64,000 nucleotides of DNA, from contig JAEVLN010000038.1 in the NCBI GenBank assembly GCA_018350325.1, forward strand, positions 428,930 to 492,929, given 5' to 3'. This DNA comes from Globodera rostochiensis (lineage: Eukaryota; Nematoda; Chromadorea; Rhabditida; Heteroderidae). The translations under genes were made by a program, and so were the position numbers. Below the pieces are notes generated by a model that was not told where the DNA came from, did not search any database, and saw only the letters and a program-made list of their open reading frames with translations. Every line of letters starts with the position of its first letter. Position 1 is the stretch's first letter. Positions 39,195 through 51,500 of this stretch are shown one piece after another.

Positions 39195-39605
39195 CACGAA
39201 TATGACATCAGATTTATCACTTGACATCATCTAATCTAAGATTTCGACACCTATGTTTTTGTAAAAAAATAAAATTTTTTTTTCAAAGTTGAGAAAAAGC
39301 TGTTTTTAGGGGTATTCGGGGGCGTAGAATCAGAATCTGACTCTCTTATTGTAATTACGTGCATTTCCACCGATTTTGAGCAATAAATGTGATTTTTGAA
39401 ATTTCGAAAAAAAATTCGAATTCGGGTCCGGGGTTCGAAATTGGTCTATGTAAATATCAGATTCTGATTCTACGCCCCCGAATACCCCTAAAAACAACTT
39501 TTTTCTCAACTTTGAAAAAAAAAATTTTTAATTTTTTTACAAAAACATAGGTGTCGAAATCTTAGATTAGATGATGTCAAGTGATAAATCTGATTTTTCA
39601 AAAAA
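39195..39605. repeat. Large palindrome, about 150-bp arms
   Basis: Left arm 39205-39348 and right arm 39458-39598 are inverted copies: AAATCTTAGATTAGATGATG against CATCATCTAATCTAAGATTT, and GGGGTATTCGGGGGCGTAGA against TCTACGCCCCCGAATACCCC. Spacer about 110 bp. No gene. Confidence 0.9.
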
Positions 39606-39706
39606 TAAAAAGAAAATATAAAAAAACTCGATAATATATAAACCTAATTAAGGTCCGTCTACCCTTTAAAATCAAAAAATTTCTTTCATAAATTGTGAGT
39701 TGATAC

Positions 39707-40620
39707 CAGAGGAGCCATCTGTACTTTTTTTTTAAAGATTGTACTTTATTTGGGGTTTCTGTCCTTTTTTGTCCTTTGTTTGGGATTTCTGGAGCTTTTT
39801 GAAGAATTTTTGTTTAAATTTTGAATAAACTCTAAACAGATGGCCAAATTTGTTAATTTTCAAGCATTTTTCCGCTGCCCTACGAAATGTCGAAGCCACG
39901 AAACGTCGAAGCCACAAAACGTCAAAGCAACGAAATGTCGAAAAAAAAAATAAAATTTTTTCAAAGTCGATAAAAACTTTTTGTTAGGGGTATACAACGG
40001 CGTAGAATCCAAAGCTGACCTCCATTTCGACCAATTTCGAACCCCGAACCCGAATTCTAACATTTTTTCGAAAATTCGAAAAGGTTCAGAAATCAATTCT
40101 GGTCTTAAAATAGTTCTCAAAAAGCATGAATTCGGCTTCGGGATTCAGAATTGGGCAAAATGAATGTCAGATTCGTATTCTACGGCCCAGAAAACCCCTA
40201 AAAACTATTTTGAATTTTCGAAAAATTCGGGTTTGGGGTTCGAAATTGGTCGAAATGGAGGTCAGATTCGGATTCTACGCCGTTGTATAGCCCTAACAAA
40301 AACTTTTTATCGACTTTTGAAAAAATTTTATTTTTTTTCGACATTTCGTCGTTTTTGGCTGAGTCGACATTTCGTGGCATTTTGAAAACCGAAAATCGGC
40401 AAAAATTTCGAAAATCTATGAGAGCAATTTTCAACCCCGAATTGTTGTGAAAATTGTCGGTGGATAGAAATATGATTAAAAAACATATGTACATTTCATG
40501 CGAAAAAATAAATACCTATTTACTATATTTTGAAACATTTTAAAAAATGTACTGTTTTTTGGCCCCAAAATCTGTATTTTTGTTTCCAATGTACTGTTTT
40601 TGAAATCGATGGCACCCCTG
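39707..40620. mobile_element. Non-autonomous hAT-like element, 914 bp
   Basis: Left end CAGAGGAGCCATC, right end (inverted) CAGGGGTGCCATC. Flanks GTTGATAC (39699-39706) and GTTTATAC (40621-40628) match at 7 of 8 positions, as expected of an 8-bp target duplication with one mutation. TGTACTTTTTT-like subterminal words occur at both ends. A nested palindrome occupies the centre. No transposase frame. Confidence 0.7.
39925..40350. repeat. Palindrome inside the hAT-like element
   Basis: ACTTTTTGTTAGGGGTATAC, CGGCGTAGAATCC and GACCTCCATTTCGACCAATT on the left are mirrored on the right. Shares the CGTAGAATC core with the palindrome at 39.2-39.6 kb, so the two are related families. Confidence 0.85.
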
Positions 40621-40634
40621 GTTTATACGGTTCC

Positions 40635-40715
40635 ATGACTTTTCGTCAATAGACTTTTCGTCAATGGACTCTTCGTCAACGACTTTTCGTCATTGGGACT
40701 ATTCGTCACCGAGAC
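40635..40715 (+). repeat. Minisatellite GACTTTTCGTCAAT
   Basis: Five imperfect units of GACTTTTCGTCAAT followed by GGAATTCCGACC words ending CCATCCCTGG, a hAT-like terminus. Confidence 0.8.
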
Positions 40716-40799
40716 CTCAAAAAATTTCGGAAATCGGAATTCCGACCCCAAAAAAGTTGGAAGTCGGAAATCGGAATTCCGACCATCCCTGGTGCCACC

Positions 40800-41470
40800 G
40801 TTTATACACATGATTTCCTTTTTTTTAAACTGTTTGCGCCAATTTTTTGGGACCTTTTCTTACCTGATAGAAGGTACTTATTTCGAATTTTTCATTTTAA
40901 TGTGTAAAAAGTTTTTATGAGGGATGGAGTTTTTTTACTTTTTTGAACTTCCTCTGTTAAAATGGAATTTCTTTGGTAATTATTTTCAAATAAATGAATT
41001 TGATTGACAATATGCAAGTGAATATGTGCTTATATACGAACTATGGCTTTATCCACACAAGCAAATCACATCGTTCCGATCATACGCAGACTGATCAGAG
41101 AATTTGTTGCCTAAGGCAAAAAGGCTTGATTGACGAGCGGAATTTATTGCTGGAGGGTCCATTCGTCATTATTCGCCAAAAAACGCATTCTATCAGCGGA
41201 AAAAGTCAATAATTTACATTATATATCCATTTGAAAATTTTAGGCTAGTTTCAAAAAACTTAGTTGCATTTTTTAAAATTTGCTATTTTCTGGCTGGGAT
41301 GTGAAAACGTGGACTTTATACGATACGTAGACCCCAGTCAAACCTGGGATTTGTGTCCCAGAAAGAAATCTCGATTCCATGAGTCATTTCAATAAAAAAC
41401 AGTAATTGATATATTAATATCCTATTTTGTTATCGTATTTCCACTTCCTGTTTGAATTTTTTTCATTTGG
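40800..41470. other. Stretch without supported genes
   Basis: AT-rich with no clear repeat or exon. A 72-codon plus-strand frame at 40994-41212 has no splice or homology support. Confidence 0.4.
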
Positions 41471-44110
41471 TTCCGATTTTGAATTTAGCCCCCCACCCCC
41501 CCCCCCCCCGCCCTCGCTTACCCAATAATTATTTTATTGGAAAGTTTCTCTTCTTCAATTTTATCTATGGAAATTTAATTTTTTTAAAAACATTCCCATC
41601 CCCATTTAAATTTCAAAAAAACCTTTGTTTTTTCTTTCTCCACATCCTAATCATCATTTGGTCGGATCGCATTGGTCGGCTTTACATTTTACATTCTCCA
41701 CTCACTGAATAGGAATGAGTTCGTCGTCGTCCGTATTAAACAAAAGTCATCCCCTCCTCACCTCCACTACCACCAATTCATCATCCATCCCCCAATTTTC
41801 TGAACAATTTGACCCCCCCCCCCCTTCCTCTTCCCAATTTGGGGGCCATTATTCGTCTGTAAGAGAGGCTCCCCCTGCCCAGAGGGGCAAAACCAGTTTA
41901 AGTGATGGGATTAACGGACGCATAACATTATGGTTGATTTTCCGCTTTTGGAGGTCATCCCCCCTAGGACAATAATTGAAGCTGAAATCTTAAATTCAAA
42001 AAAATTCAACCTTCCTCACAAATGTATTCGCAGTAATTACAATTTGTTTTTGAAAGAAAAATATAAACGTGGTTAGACAAAATTTTATTAATGAAAAATG
42101 GACCAAATGCTCCTCTTGACAAAAGGGCAATGGACAAGATAACCCTGATAAAATGCCTATAAGAAAAACAGGACATATGGTTCCCTAGTGAAAGTGGACA
42201 AATTGACAACCAAAAAGTCACCCCGACAAAGTTCGACGGATAAAAATACCCCCACCAAATGACTACTGACAATATCCCCAAATTTCTCTATTCGGATCCG
42301 ATCCAACCATTGACCAGACTGATTAGAGTAAACAATCAACAACTTTGCTCTGCTGAATAACTCCTGCAATTTGATCCTGCTGGCTGGAAATTCAATTAAA
42401 TGTTGATTTTCTGTAAAATCAAACCCTTTCTTCCTTCACATCCCCCGATAGTCCATCGATTTAATTTTTCATCAATTTGTTCTTTGTGTAATCGCTTCTC
42501 TCTCCCTAAACCCCTTTCAACACATGGGAAGAGGAGAGCATTCCTGACCAGCTTTAGAGGCATAGATCCGAAAAGCTTTTATCCCACCGGCGTGCGGATT
42601 AAAAAGGAGGACCATGGTAATGGTGGTTGGTGTTCTCAGCGTGTCTATACTGCACACTCTGCTTCTCTGCACTCACTCACAGCACTTGGGAACACAATTT
42701 GCCCCCCCCCCGCCCCCCACAAGGTCCGGGTCAGCAGCCCCACATTTGTTCAGCAGCAATCTTCTTTGTTCGAATGGGCACAAGGAGTCCTCCTCCTCTT
42801 CCAGTGTACAGCCAGCTCCATTCACTCCTCATTCATCCCTATCATATCCCATAATGCATCTCTGCCCGCCACTTTTTGTGCACATTGCCTGTTTCGCTTC
42901 TCTGGCCTGTGGGGGCGATCGGTGCGTTCACACGTTCTCTTCTTCCCCATCTCTGCGCTGCACTCACTTCAAACTGCTCTGCATTTCATGTCAGCACTAT
43001 TATTTTTAGTTTCTTTGCTTCTCTGGTACCCCTTCACCTTAACTCACATACACACATCAATCAGAGTCATCAGACAGAGAGCTATTTGCTCAGCAGTCTT
43101 CCGACAACGACGGGAGGGAGGCGGGAGGGGGGATACTCTTCCGACGCCGACGACGTCCACCTTCGCACATTCCTCATCCCCCCCCCCCCCCCCCTCCCCC
43201 ATTCACTCATCATCCTCACCCTTCTCCCATCGAGATGGGATGGGGATGGAATAGTTGCACCACTTCCCCACTCGTCCATCCATCAATTCATTCCTTCCAT
43301 TACTCCTCCCCCCCCCCCCCCTCCGTCCCCCTCCCCTAAATGTAATTCATTCATTCATCAGCAGTGGGCTTTGGCGCGGGGGGGGGGGGAAGGTCTGCTC
43401 CCCACTGTCGTCACCATTCCAATCGGAAAAGTTCTTCCCGCCCCCTCTCGTCGTCGTACCACTCTGCTCGCCACCACCCCACCACCGCAAAAACATCGGG
43501 AGCAGGAGAGGAGGACGGGTGGCGTGCTGCTGCTGCTCGACTGCTTGGGGGGGGGGGGCAGGGCGGACGGACCGATGAGGCGTGGCGAATTGGTTAGTCT
43601 TGATTCTCGATGGAAGGAGGCGGTGGGGGGGGGGCGATGGAGGATTGAGATACCCCTGTCCTCCCCACCACCACTACCATCATTCTCGACCGTTTAGTCT
43701 TGACAATCTCGACCTGACTGACTCTCGAGTGGGTGCTGGGCGGGAGCGGGGGGGGGGTGAGTGGGTTTTGTTGCTCCCGCCGGGGATGGGCGGGTTGGTG
43801 AAGGCGGACGCCCCCCCCCCCTCCCCCCACCCACCACACACACACATTCACCTCTGCCTCCCGCCCATCCCCCCAAGCGCTCAACCCCCCCCCCCCCAAA
43901 AATCCATCTCACACATCCACCCATCAGTCTCTTACACCAGAGGCACACCACCAACCCCTTAAAACCAATTTTTGTCGCCCCCGTTCCCCTCCCTCCTTAG
44001 ATAAGAGCACAGAAGAAAATTGTGATGATGATGGCTCTCCTCCCTCCTTATCATGATGCCTCCCCCCCCCCCCCCCCCCCTCCCTCGCCAATTCTTATTT
44101 ACATTGCTCA
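41470..44110 (+). other. C/T-rich island with many homopolymer C and G runs
   Basis: About 2.6 kb in which the plus strand is strongly pyrimidine-rich and stop-poor in several frames at once. C-runs of 10 or more occur near 41500, 41812, 42703, 43180, 43309, 43810, 43885 and 44062, and G-runs near 43380, 43547, 43627 and 43750. It contains CATTCATTCAT-type words. A possible first exon starts at 41715 (MSSSSSVLNKSHPLL) but no downstream exon was found. May be regulatory or 5' flank DNA; the long ORFs look like composition artefacts. Confidence 0.45.
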
Positions 44111-44800
44111 TTCATATTCATTCATTCGTCGAACTCAAAACCAACAAATTTTATAATTTTATTATAACGGCGTCCTCAAATTTTGGTTGCATTTTTGTTG
44201 AAGGCTCAAAGATTTGCTTGGCCATTTTGCGAAAAAAAACATCTTCATTGTGCACCGTAATCCAACAAGCATAATATGTTCTGCGTCAGACTGCCTTCAG
44301 ATAGCTTACTGATTGTGTATTCCGGCATTCAAACTTCAGGCTGGTATATTGTATTCAGCTACAGTAGGGCTGCCTACCATATTTGGTTTTGTTTTGCTGT
44401 GTTTTCATCGACTACGATATTTGTTGCTGGAAGCAAACTTTGACCAATCAGTATTTGGCCACAATAACCCGGGCGCCAAGAGATGGGTCTGGCTTGGCTC
44501 TCATGTGTCCTGGAAAGGAGCATCAGTTGATGTTGCCTCATGAGATCATTCCAGATTCATTTCTGCACCCGATGGCACAAAACCGCAGTCCGAAAATGAA
44601 AATTCGAACCAAGCCTTTGGTGATTTTGTTTTTCAGAAAACCAAAGTTTCGTTTCTAGAAAAAAATGCAAATTATCGAATAGTAAAACATAAAAAAATAA
44701 ATTTGCGTTCGACTTTACCTAAATTTCGAGAGTTATGATTTTCTGGGGAAATTTTAAATTTGTAAGAAGTGTCCGTCGCTCTGATTGTGTCAATGCGTAA

Positions 44801-44985
44801 TCAGTGCTTCCGATCGGAGATTTCATCGAATGAATGGGTTCTGAACCGGACGGATGGCCTTGGGGGGTTGGGGGCTGCCGGGCGGGCGTAAAAATCACCC
44901 CCGGAGATGATGAAACAGGGACGAGATTGCATCTGGGAAATTCGACCAAAAATCGGGTCACTTTTTTGCTTGGTGAGCACTGAGT
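44801..44985 (-). CDS. Isolated exon-like segment, possible C terminus
   Basis: A minus-strand frame reads VLTKQKSDPIFGRISQMQS, FIISGGDFYARPAAPNPPR, VRFRTHSFDEISDRKH then stop. It lies 0.5 kb downstream of the chitin synthase stop, on the same strand, and could be an alternative last exon of that gene or a separate gene fragment. No link established. Confidence 0.25.
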
Positions 44986-45282
44986 GGGACCGTAGAGTAA
45001 TTTCGCCATCGAAGAATTGTCCACCAGCGAGATAAGAAAAAAAAGATGATTTGAAAGCCGCGAAAATTCTACAACACTGAACAGATCTAGAATATTCAGG
45101 GAGTCGAGGCGTTTGAGTGACAAAAAATTGAAATAAAAACAAGCTTACTATCAGAACAACGAAGTCGAAAAAACGGGATGGATTTTACGATTTGGTCCCA
45201 GATCGGACAGTTCCAAAAATAGGACTTTCCGGATTTAATTGATCATCTTTCTGAGGCCAAATGCCTTACTCAGTTAAGTATA

Positions 45283-45412
45283 TTGTAGGGTTGGTTCCCG
45301 ACCGCAAACCCCATTGGAAAAACCCCAACCCCCGACCTTTTTTAGTCGGGATTTTTGTCCCCGAACTTTTCCGCCCCGGAGGGGGGGGGGGGGGGTCAGG
45401 GACCAACCTTGT
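45283..45412. repeat. Short inverted repeat TAGGGTTGGTTCCC
   Basis: AGGGTTGGTTCCCGACC at 45287 is mirrored by GGTCAGGGACCAACCTT near 45395, with a G-run just inside the right end. Probably a small non-autonomous element. Confidence 0.55.
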
Positions 45413-45518
45413 TCAATCTTTCAAAAGTGATTTTCGGAACCGATTAGGTACTTAAAAATGAATCAGTCCGATCAGAAACATGATCCGGAACCGCTCGCAT
45501 AAAACGGAGTTAGATTGG

Positions 45519-48500
45519 TCAGAAACGTGATTCTTTGCGGATTCTGCCGTGACGACCGGCCGCCGACTGTTCCTTCCGAAACAGCTCGTCCAACCGGTGA
45601 CATCGCAATGCTGTTGCTATTGGCACAGCTGAAGATCGGGGAGCCGGCGGAGCTGCCTCACGTCCGTCTGCTTCCTCGTCGCTGTCCGACGATAAGCATT
45701 CAAAACGATTGGACGGCGCGGAGAGGCGCTAAAAATTAAATGAAAATTAATTTTGAAAACCCATATCCAACCCACCTTAAGGCCGGTTCCGACAGTACCA
45801 GCGCCGCCACCATAAATCGACTCGCGCCGTCGCTCCAATGCACGCAGCGTGCGACGGTTCAGTGTCATGGACGACTGAAATTATAATTTTTTTTTGATAA
45901 AACAAAACCTTAATAATTTCATCTTTCGAGCTCCCGTGAACCCGGCACCTGAATCTGACTCCGTTTTCCCCCGGTGGCGCTGCTTGAGACCTTGGCGGCG
46001 CCACCGCTTGTTGTCGCAAGCCGTTCCGCGACGGCGCCGTCGCTTCCGTCAGCTGTCAGCGCGAAGAAGCGGCGCCGGAACGCCGCATCCAGTGTGTCCA
46101 TTCGCCGTTCGCCACCTGCGCCCGACGCGGCACTTTTGCGCCCACCGTCCACAAAGTTTGTCGATGGTGCAGCCACTGCCGCCGTGTCTCTCACCCTTCC
46201 GCTCCGTTGAGGCGGTGGCGGAGGCGGCGGCGAATCGGAGGAAAGCCCTAATTTGTAAGTAATTTCAATTATCAAAAAAATTATTTTAATGCTTGTTTTT
46301 ACCATTTATAGCTTGCTGTGCTGGGAAGGGCCGGCGCTGATGTTGTAGATTGCCAACGGAATCGGACGAGTCCATCAAACCGTTCAGGCCGCGGATTGCT
46401 TGAAGCTCTCTGGAAGCTTTGGCTTTTTGTTTTCAATGAACCACATAACCAAAATGCCCTTGGGATTCAAGAAATTCGAGTCGGTATTTTGGGGCCGGGT
46501 TGCCGAAAACAGGCAGATCGGGTTGGAGGGGGGGGGGGGGATTTCGAATACTCGATTGACAAAATTGAGTTTTTCGAGAGTCTCAACGTACACACGCAAG
46601 CAACCTCGCAATTTCCACTGCATTTTGTGCCATCAGCTCCTCTTCACTGATGGCGTCAATTGGTCGACGTGAGCAGCACCACAGCTCCGTTGAGGCAATG
46701 ATGTGTGCCAGTGTGCCAAAGCGATGGAACAACATGGCCAAAAACTGTGTTAAAAAAAAGTGCATTGTTATTAATAAGGAAATTTGTTCAGTATTTGCCT
46801 GCACCAATGAGAAAATCCTAAAAATTATGCTTGAGACTATGAGGAACTCCGTAGAATTTGCATAAAGTAATAGCGCAAAACTAAATAATGCCCGAGGCAA
46901 TGAGAACCAAAAATTATGCCCAAGGTAAAATCCCTGTGACAATTTGCACTCCTAAAAATTTTGCCTTAGGCAATCACAAATTATAAAATTTCTAAATTAA
47001 AAAATAATGTTCTATACTTGTATGACCAAAATCGCTAGGAAGAACACGATGAAAACAAAGCCCATGGGCTCAAGTTGAAGATGGCTTAATTTGAAAGAAA
47101 AATTAAAAAAAATAAACAAAAATTTGCATTTTAAGAAAATTCGTAGTTACCTTATCACACACTCATCCTCCTCATATGGTCCACTGCCGGCGCCCAAAGC
47201 AGTTGACATCGTAAGATTGACCTTAGGAGTAAAATTAATTTTTGAGAATTAAAGAAAATATATTTGAAGCACACATCCTCTCCGCACAGTCTTTACCTTC
47301 GGTCCAAGGGGCCAATCGATGTGCAAAAAATTCTTCTGCATTTGAAGCACCAGCACAACAATTATGAAGGCCTGAAAAATTGGGGAAAATTTAAACAAAT
47401 TGAACACGAAAAAATTCCGACCAAATTAACCATGAAGAAGGCGGAACAAGTCTAAATTAACAAATTTGCTTTGTTTAAAAAAAAAATTGTGCCTTGTTTC
47501 GCAGTTCATCCAGCCCGTGTTGCATTCGTTCAACCTCTTGAGGGTCCATGTTAATAGGCTTAAGGTACCTGATTTTTTTAAATTAAAAAAAATAATTTTT
47601 TTTCCTTGAAAAACTTGTCAATCATCTCGCGCCAAAATGCTTCTTCATCCGGATCAAGATAAATGGTCTCAAAGTGTTTGAACAGGTCGTCCTCCATCCA
47701 ATTTGATGAGTCCATTCGCTGCGCGACCTTTAACTTAAATTTAAAGAAGACAAAATTTACATGCTGGGAATATTCGGAGCGTCCAATCAGACAACTTTTT
47801 ATTTGGAATTTTGCCAACCCTCTGATGCACTGCCGCCTCATCTCCTGACTGCTGTCGTTGCTGATGTTCAACAGCAGTTGGCTCTGCCCCCATTTGATCG
47901 CTTACTGCTCGACGCGCCCCTGTGCCATCCCGGCGAAGTCGCTCCAGGTTCTCTAGTTTGCGCTCAATTTGTCGCAGACCTTCGTCCAGCCGACGGACGG
48001 TGGTCGCGGACGACGACGACGACGATGCTGCTGATGCGTTGCCGCCGAGATCTTGCAAAAAAATTAAAATTTTACGATCAAGTATTAGAAAAAGGTTTAT
48101 TGCATTTTGTGAGAGGGTGCTTTTTAAATGTGATAAAGAGAATTGTGTTGTAAAAATAATTCATTCAAAGATTTTCTCCCCTATCATTCAACAAAATATC
48201 GTGTTTTTTCCATTTCTATTACAATAATATTACTAGGGATAGGATTTATATGTGCTAAAAACCCCAAAATATGTATGTTTTTATGTGCTAAAAAATGCCA
48301 AAATATGTGCTAAAAATCCCAAAAAATGCCAAAATATGTGCCAAAAATGGCCAAAATCTAGTCAGTTTATGAGTCGTTGTCTTACTGTACACCACGCGGC
48401 ACAGGTTGCCGCAGCCCAACGACACTTCGCCGTCCTCTGCCCCCTGAATTATATTTAGAAAATTAATAAAATTTAGTTATATCTTTAAATTTATAATTTA

Positions 48501-51500
48501 CCTTAATTTTTAGTATTTATAAATAAAATGCAATAACATATTTTATAAATAAAAATAAATTTATTAAAAAAACAAATTTAATTAAATATTATGTAGAAAA
48601 TATGAATGGACATTGTGCGTGCCGTGCCGTCCATGATCAGCAGCAGCAGAAGTGGTGCTGGCCGGATTTTCACGAGTTCCCCAACTGGCGGTGTTCAGGT
48701 TGCACAATGAGTAGATTGGCAACAGCATATACCTTGGCATAGAAAGTTTTTTCAAAATATTTTAAAGACACGAACATGCTCGGGATGGCCAAGAAGTACA
48801 ATGCAACTAAAAAACAGTTTTTTGATCTGATCAATTAATAAAACAATTTGCTTTAGTTTTAAATAGCGACTCACACGGAATCACACAGTCAAACTCAAGC
48901 GGATGCAGCAGAGCGGCAATAAACCTAACAGTTCGATATAGTATGCCAATTCGGCTTTTCAAATTCATTTACCAACTGCCCAGCACAGTAAAAAGGAAAA
49001 TGGAATGCGGTGACAAAATGCCATCCTTCTGAATCTGCAACGATGTGCCAACCGCCACTGCGGTCTAAAATTAAAGAAGCAGCGAGTTAGTAAATTACTT
49101 CGAAATTCTTCGACCATTAGCATTGCGAAGAGGGCACCGATTATTTGTGCCATCAACAACTGCTTCTCCGTTGAACAAGTCAAGCAGCAGATGCAGAAGC
49201 ACACAACGGGCGTGGTAACCCCCAACAATGCAAGCCGCGTGTCGATGTTGAACGAGATGGAGATGGCACCGACAACCTCGAAGAACAAAATTGAAATTTA
49301 GAAGCTAACAAAGAAAAGTCGCCGGAAAATTTTTTATTGGGATAACAATAGTGAAAATTTTGCAAAGTTTCTATGTAGGAAAATTAACAAAAAATTTCGC
49401 CCCCTTAGCACGACACGCTCAAAAAATTATAGGTAATTGCATTTTAGTTTTTTTTTGAGTAATTCTTTTAACAAGACAACTAAAAAACTTTTAAAGTAAA
49501 AACACCATCAAAAATATGGTGCCCGGCCCAAGCAGTGAAGAAAACAACATCATCAACTGATAGGCAATGTACCTAAAAATGGGCTGTAATAATATTTTCT
49601 GTTATAATGTTTACCAAATGGAGATGGACTCGTTCACTTTGACCACATTTCGGTAGTCCCGAAGTAGGTCAATGATGTTGGCCATTGTGGATGGCACCCA
49701 CCGTCGGCGCTGGTTGAAAAACTCGGTAAAGTCTTCGGGCGCAAATGTTAACGCATCCGACGCTGCACAATATTCAACCTACACGATGGGCGATGATTAG
49801 AATCGAAGTGAAGTGGTTACGAATGAATACAGTAAAATACGGTTGGAGGCGTAGAACTAGGAATTTACTGGGGATACGGTAATTATAGGGGTTAATTTAT
49901 CTTCTGTACGGTAGAATGGATAGTACGGTAAGTATTAGTATAACTGTGTGTTTTGTACGGTAACTGGAATAGGTAATTTTGTCGAGGCTACATAATAATA
50001 ATTATTAACACTCTTAGATTTTTCAAAAGTTTTTTTACTCGATAGCCTCTCTGCAACAACAGTGTGCATAGCCAGCGATCCTCGCCCTAAATTTAAAAAA
50101 TCGTTAAAATAAATATATGTAATTAAAATGCAAAAGAAGATCTCTCGAAAAATAGCCCACTCCTCAAACAAAAATTTTGACAACTTTAATTGATTATTAA
50201 AAAAATCGTTTAATGTCAGCAGGTCAGCATCACCCACCTGGTCATATTGAATGTAATGGACCGGCTTCTCGGAACGGGTGGCATACTTTCGTGCTACATT
50301 GTCATCCATCAATGCGCTCGAGCGGAACAATGAAAAACAGCCGGGTGAACAGAGAACACAACTTCAGGAAAATTACCAATTAAAAAAAAATCAAAATGCC
50401 ATATATAATAATTCCAAGAATCGTAAAATGTTTTTTATATTTCAGTCAATTTATAAAAAATAAAAAATATTTTTTTTTGCTAAAATTTTTTTTGATTTTA
50501 ATTAAATTCATAATAATTCCAAAAACCTTATTGTCAATGACATTTTCCTTTAAATTTTTGTTTGAACTCCGGGAAAATCCTAGTTCTTTAATTTATTTTT
50601 GCCACCCACCCAATCATGTGTTCCGTGGACTTCTGCAGCCAATGGCCGATGGCATATTCAAATTTTTGATACCACACCATCAGGCCACTGCCTCGTGGGT
50701 GAATGCGACCACAAGCTGCCCCGAGTCGACGATTTTTGCGCATCAAATCGACCAACAAATGGACACACTCCGGCTTAAATTTAAATTTTTTGTAATTTTA
50801 GATTTTATCTTTAAAGCCAAATTCTTTTTGTAATTTGACCATTATTTTTAAAAATGAAAAAAAAGCATGAACTATACAGAACTTGATGCATGAACTATAC
50901 AACTAAAAATATTCTTGATCTAGTAGCAAAAAAATTCAAAGTTATCAAAATCTATAAAACTTTCTAAAATTCCACTAAATTTGAAAAAAAATATTAAAAA
51001 AAAACAATAATTTTGCGCAAAAAATTTTGCCTGAAAATCCACGTCACCATCCAGCGTCAGGATGAACGTGTTCTCGGACAACAATTCCCTGCGTCGGTGG
51101 TCATGTACACGCAGGGCAAGTCGATAGCCGAGCAGATAGTACAGGTACATAACCTGAAGAAAATCAAAGAAAACGAGAATTTTTTTTTTTTGAAATTTTA
51201 GGATTTAATTGCCCACCTGACTCCATCGTTTTCGCTGTCGGATCAACCATTTGTTCTTCAGATGAACAGTCAGTCGATTTTTACCGGGTAAAATATAGCT
51301 GAAATTAAAAAAAATTTATACTATAATTTGAATTTTAAACCACCTCACTCTGCCCCCGTATGGCGTCACACATTTCCGCGGTGTTCTCAGGTGGACCTGA
51401 AAAAATTAAATTTTTTTAAATAATGAAAAAATTTTGTTTATAATTAAAAAAATTAATTATATTTAATATTTATAAATTAAGAGAAATACTGTTATTTGCA

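Noticed and set aside
42400..43962. Long plus-strand frames of 284, 273 and 126 codons
   Set aside because: They overlap in different frames, are full of Pro/Ser/His from C/T runs, and have no domain, so they reflect composition rather than selection.
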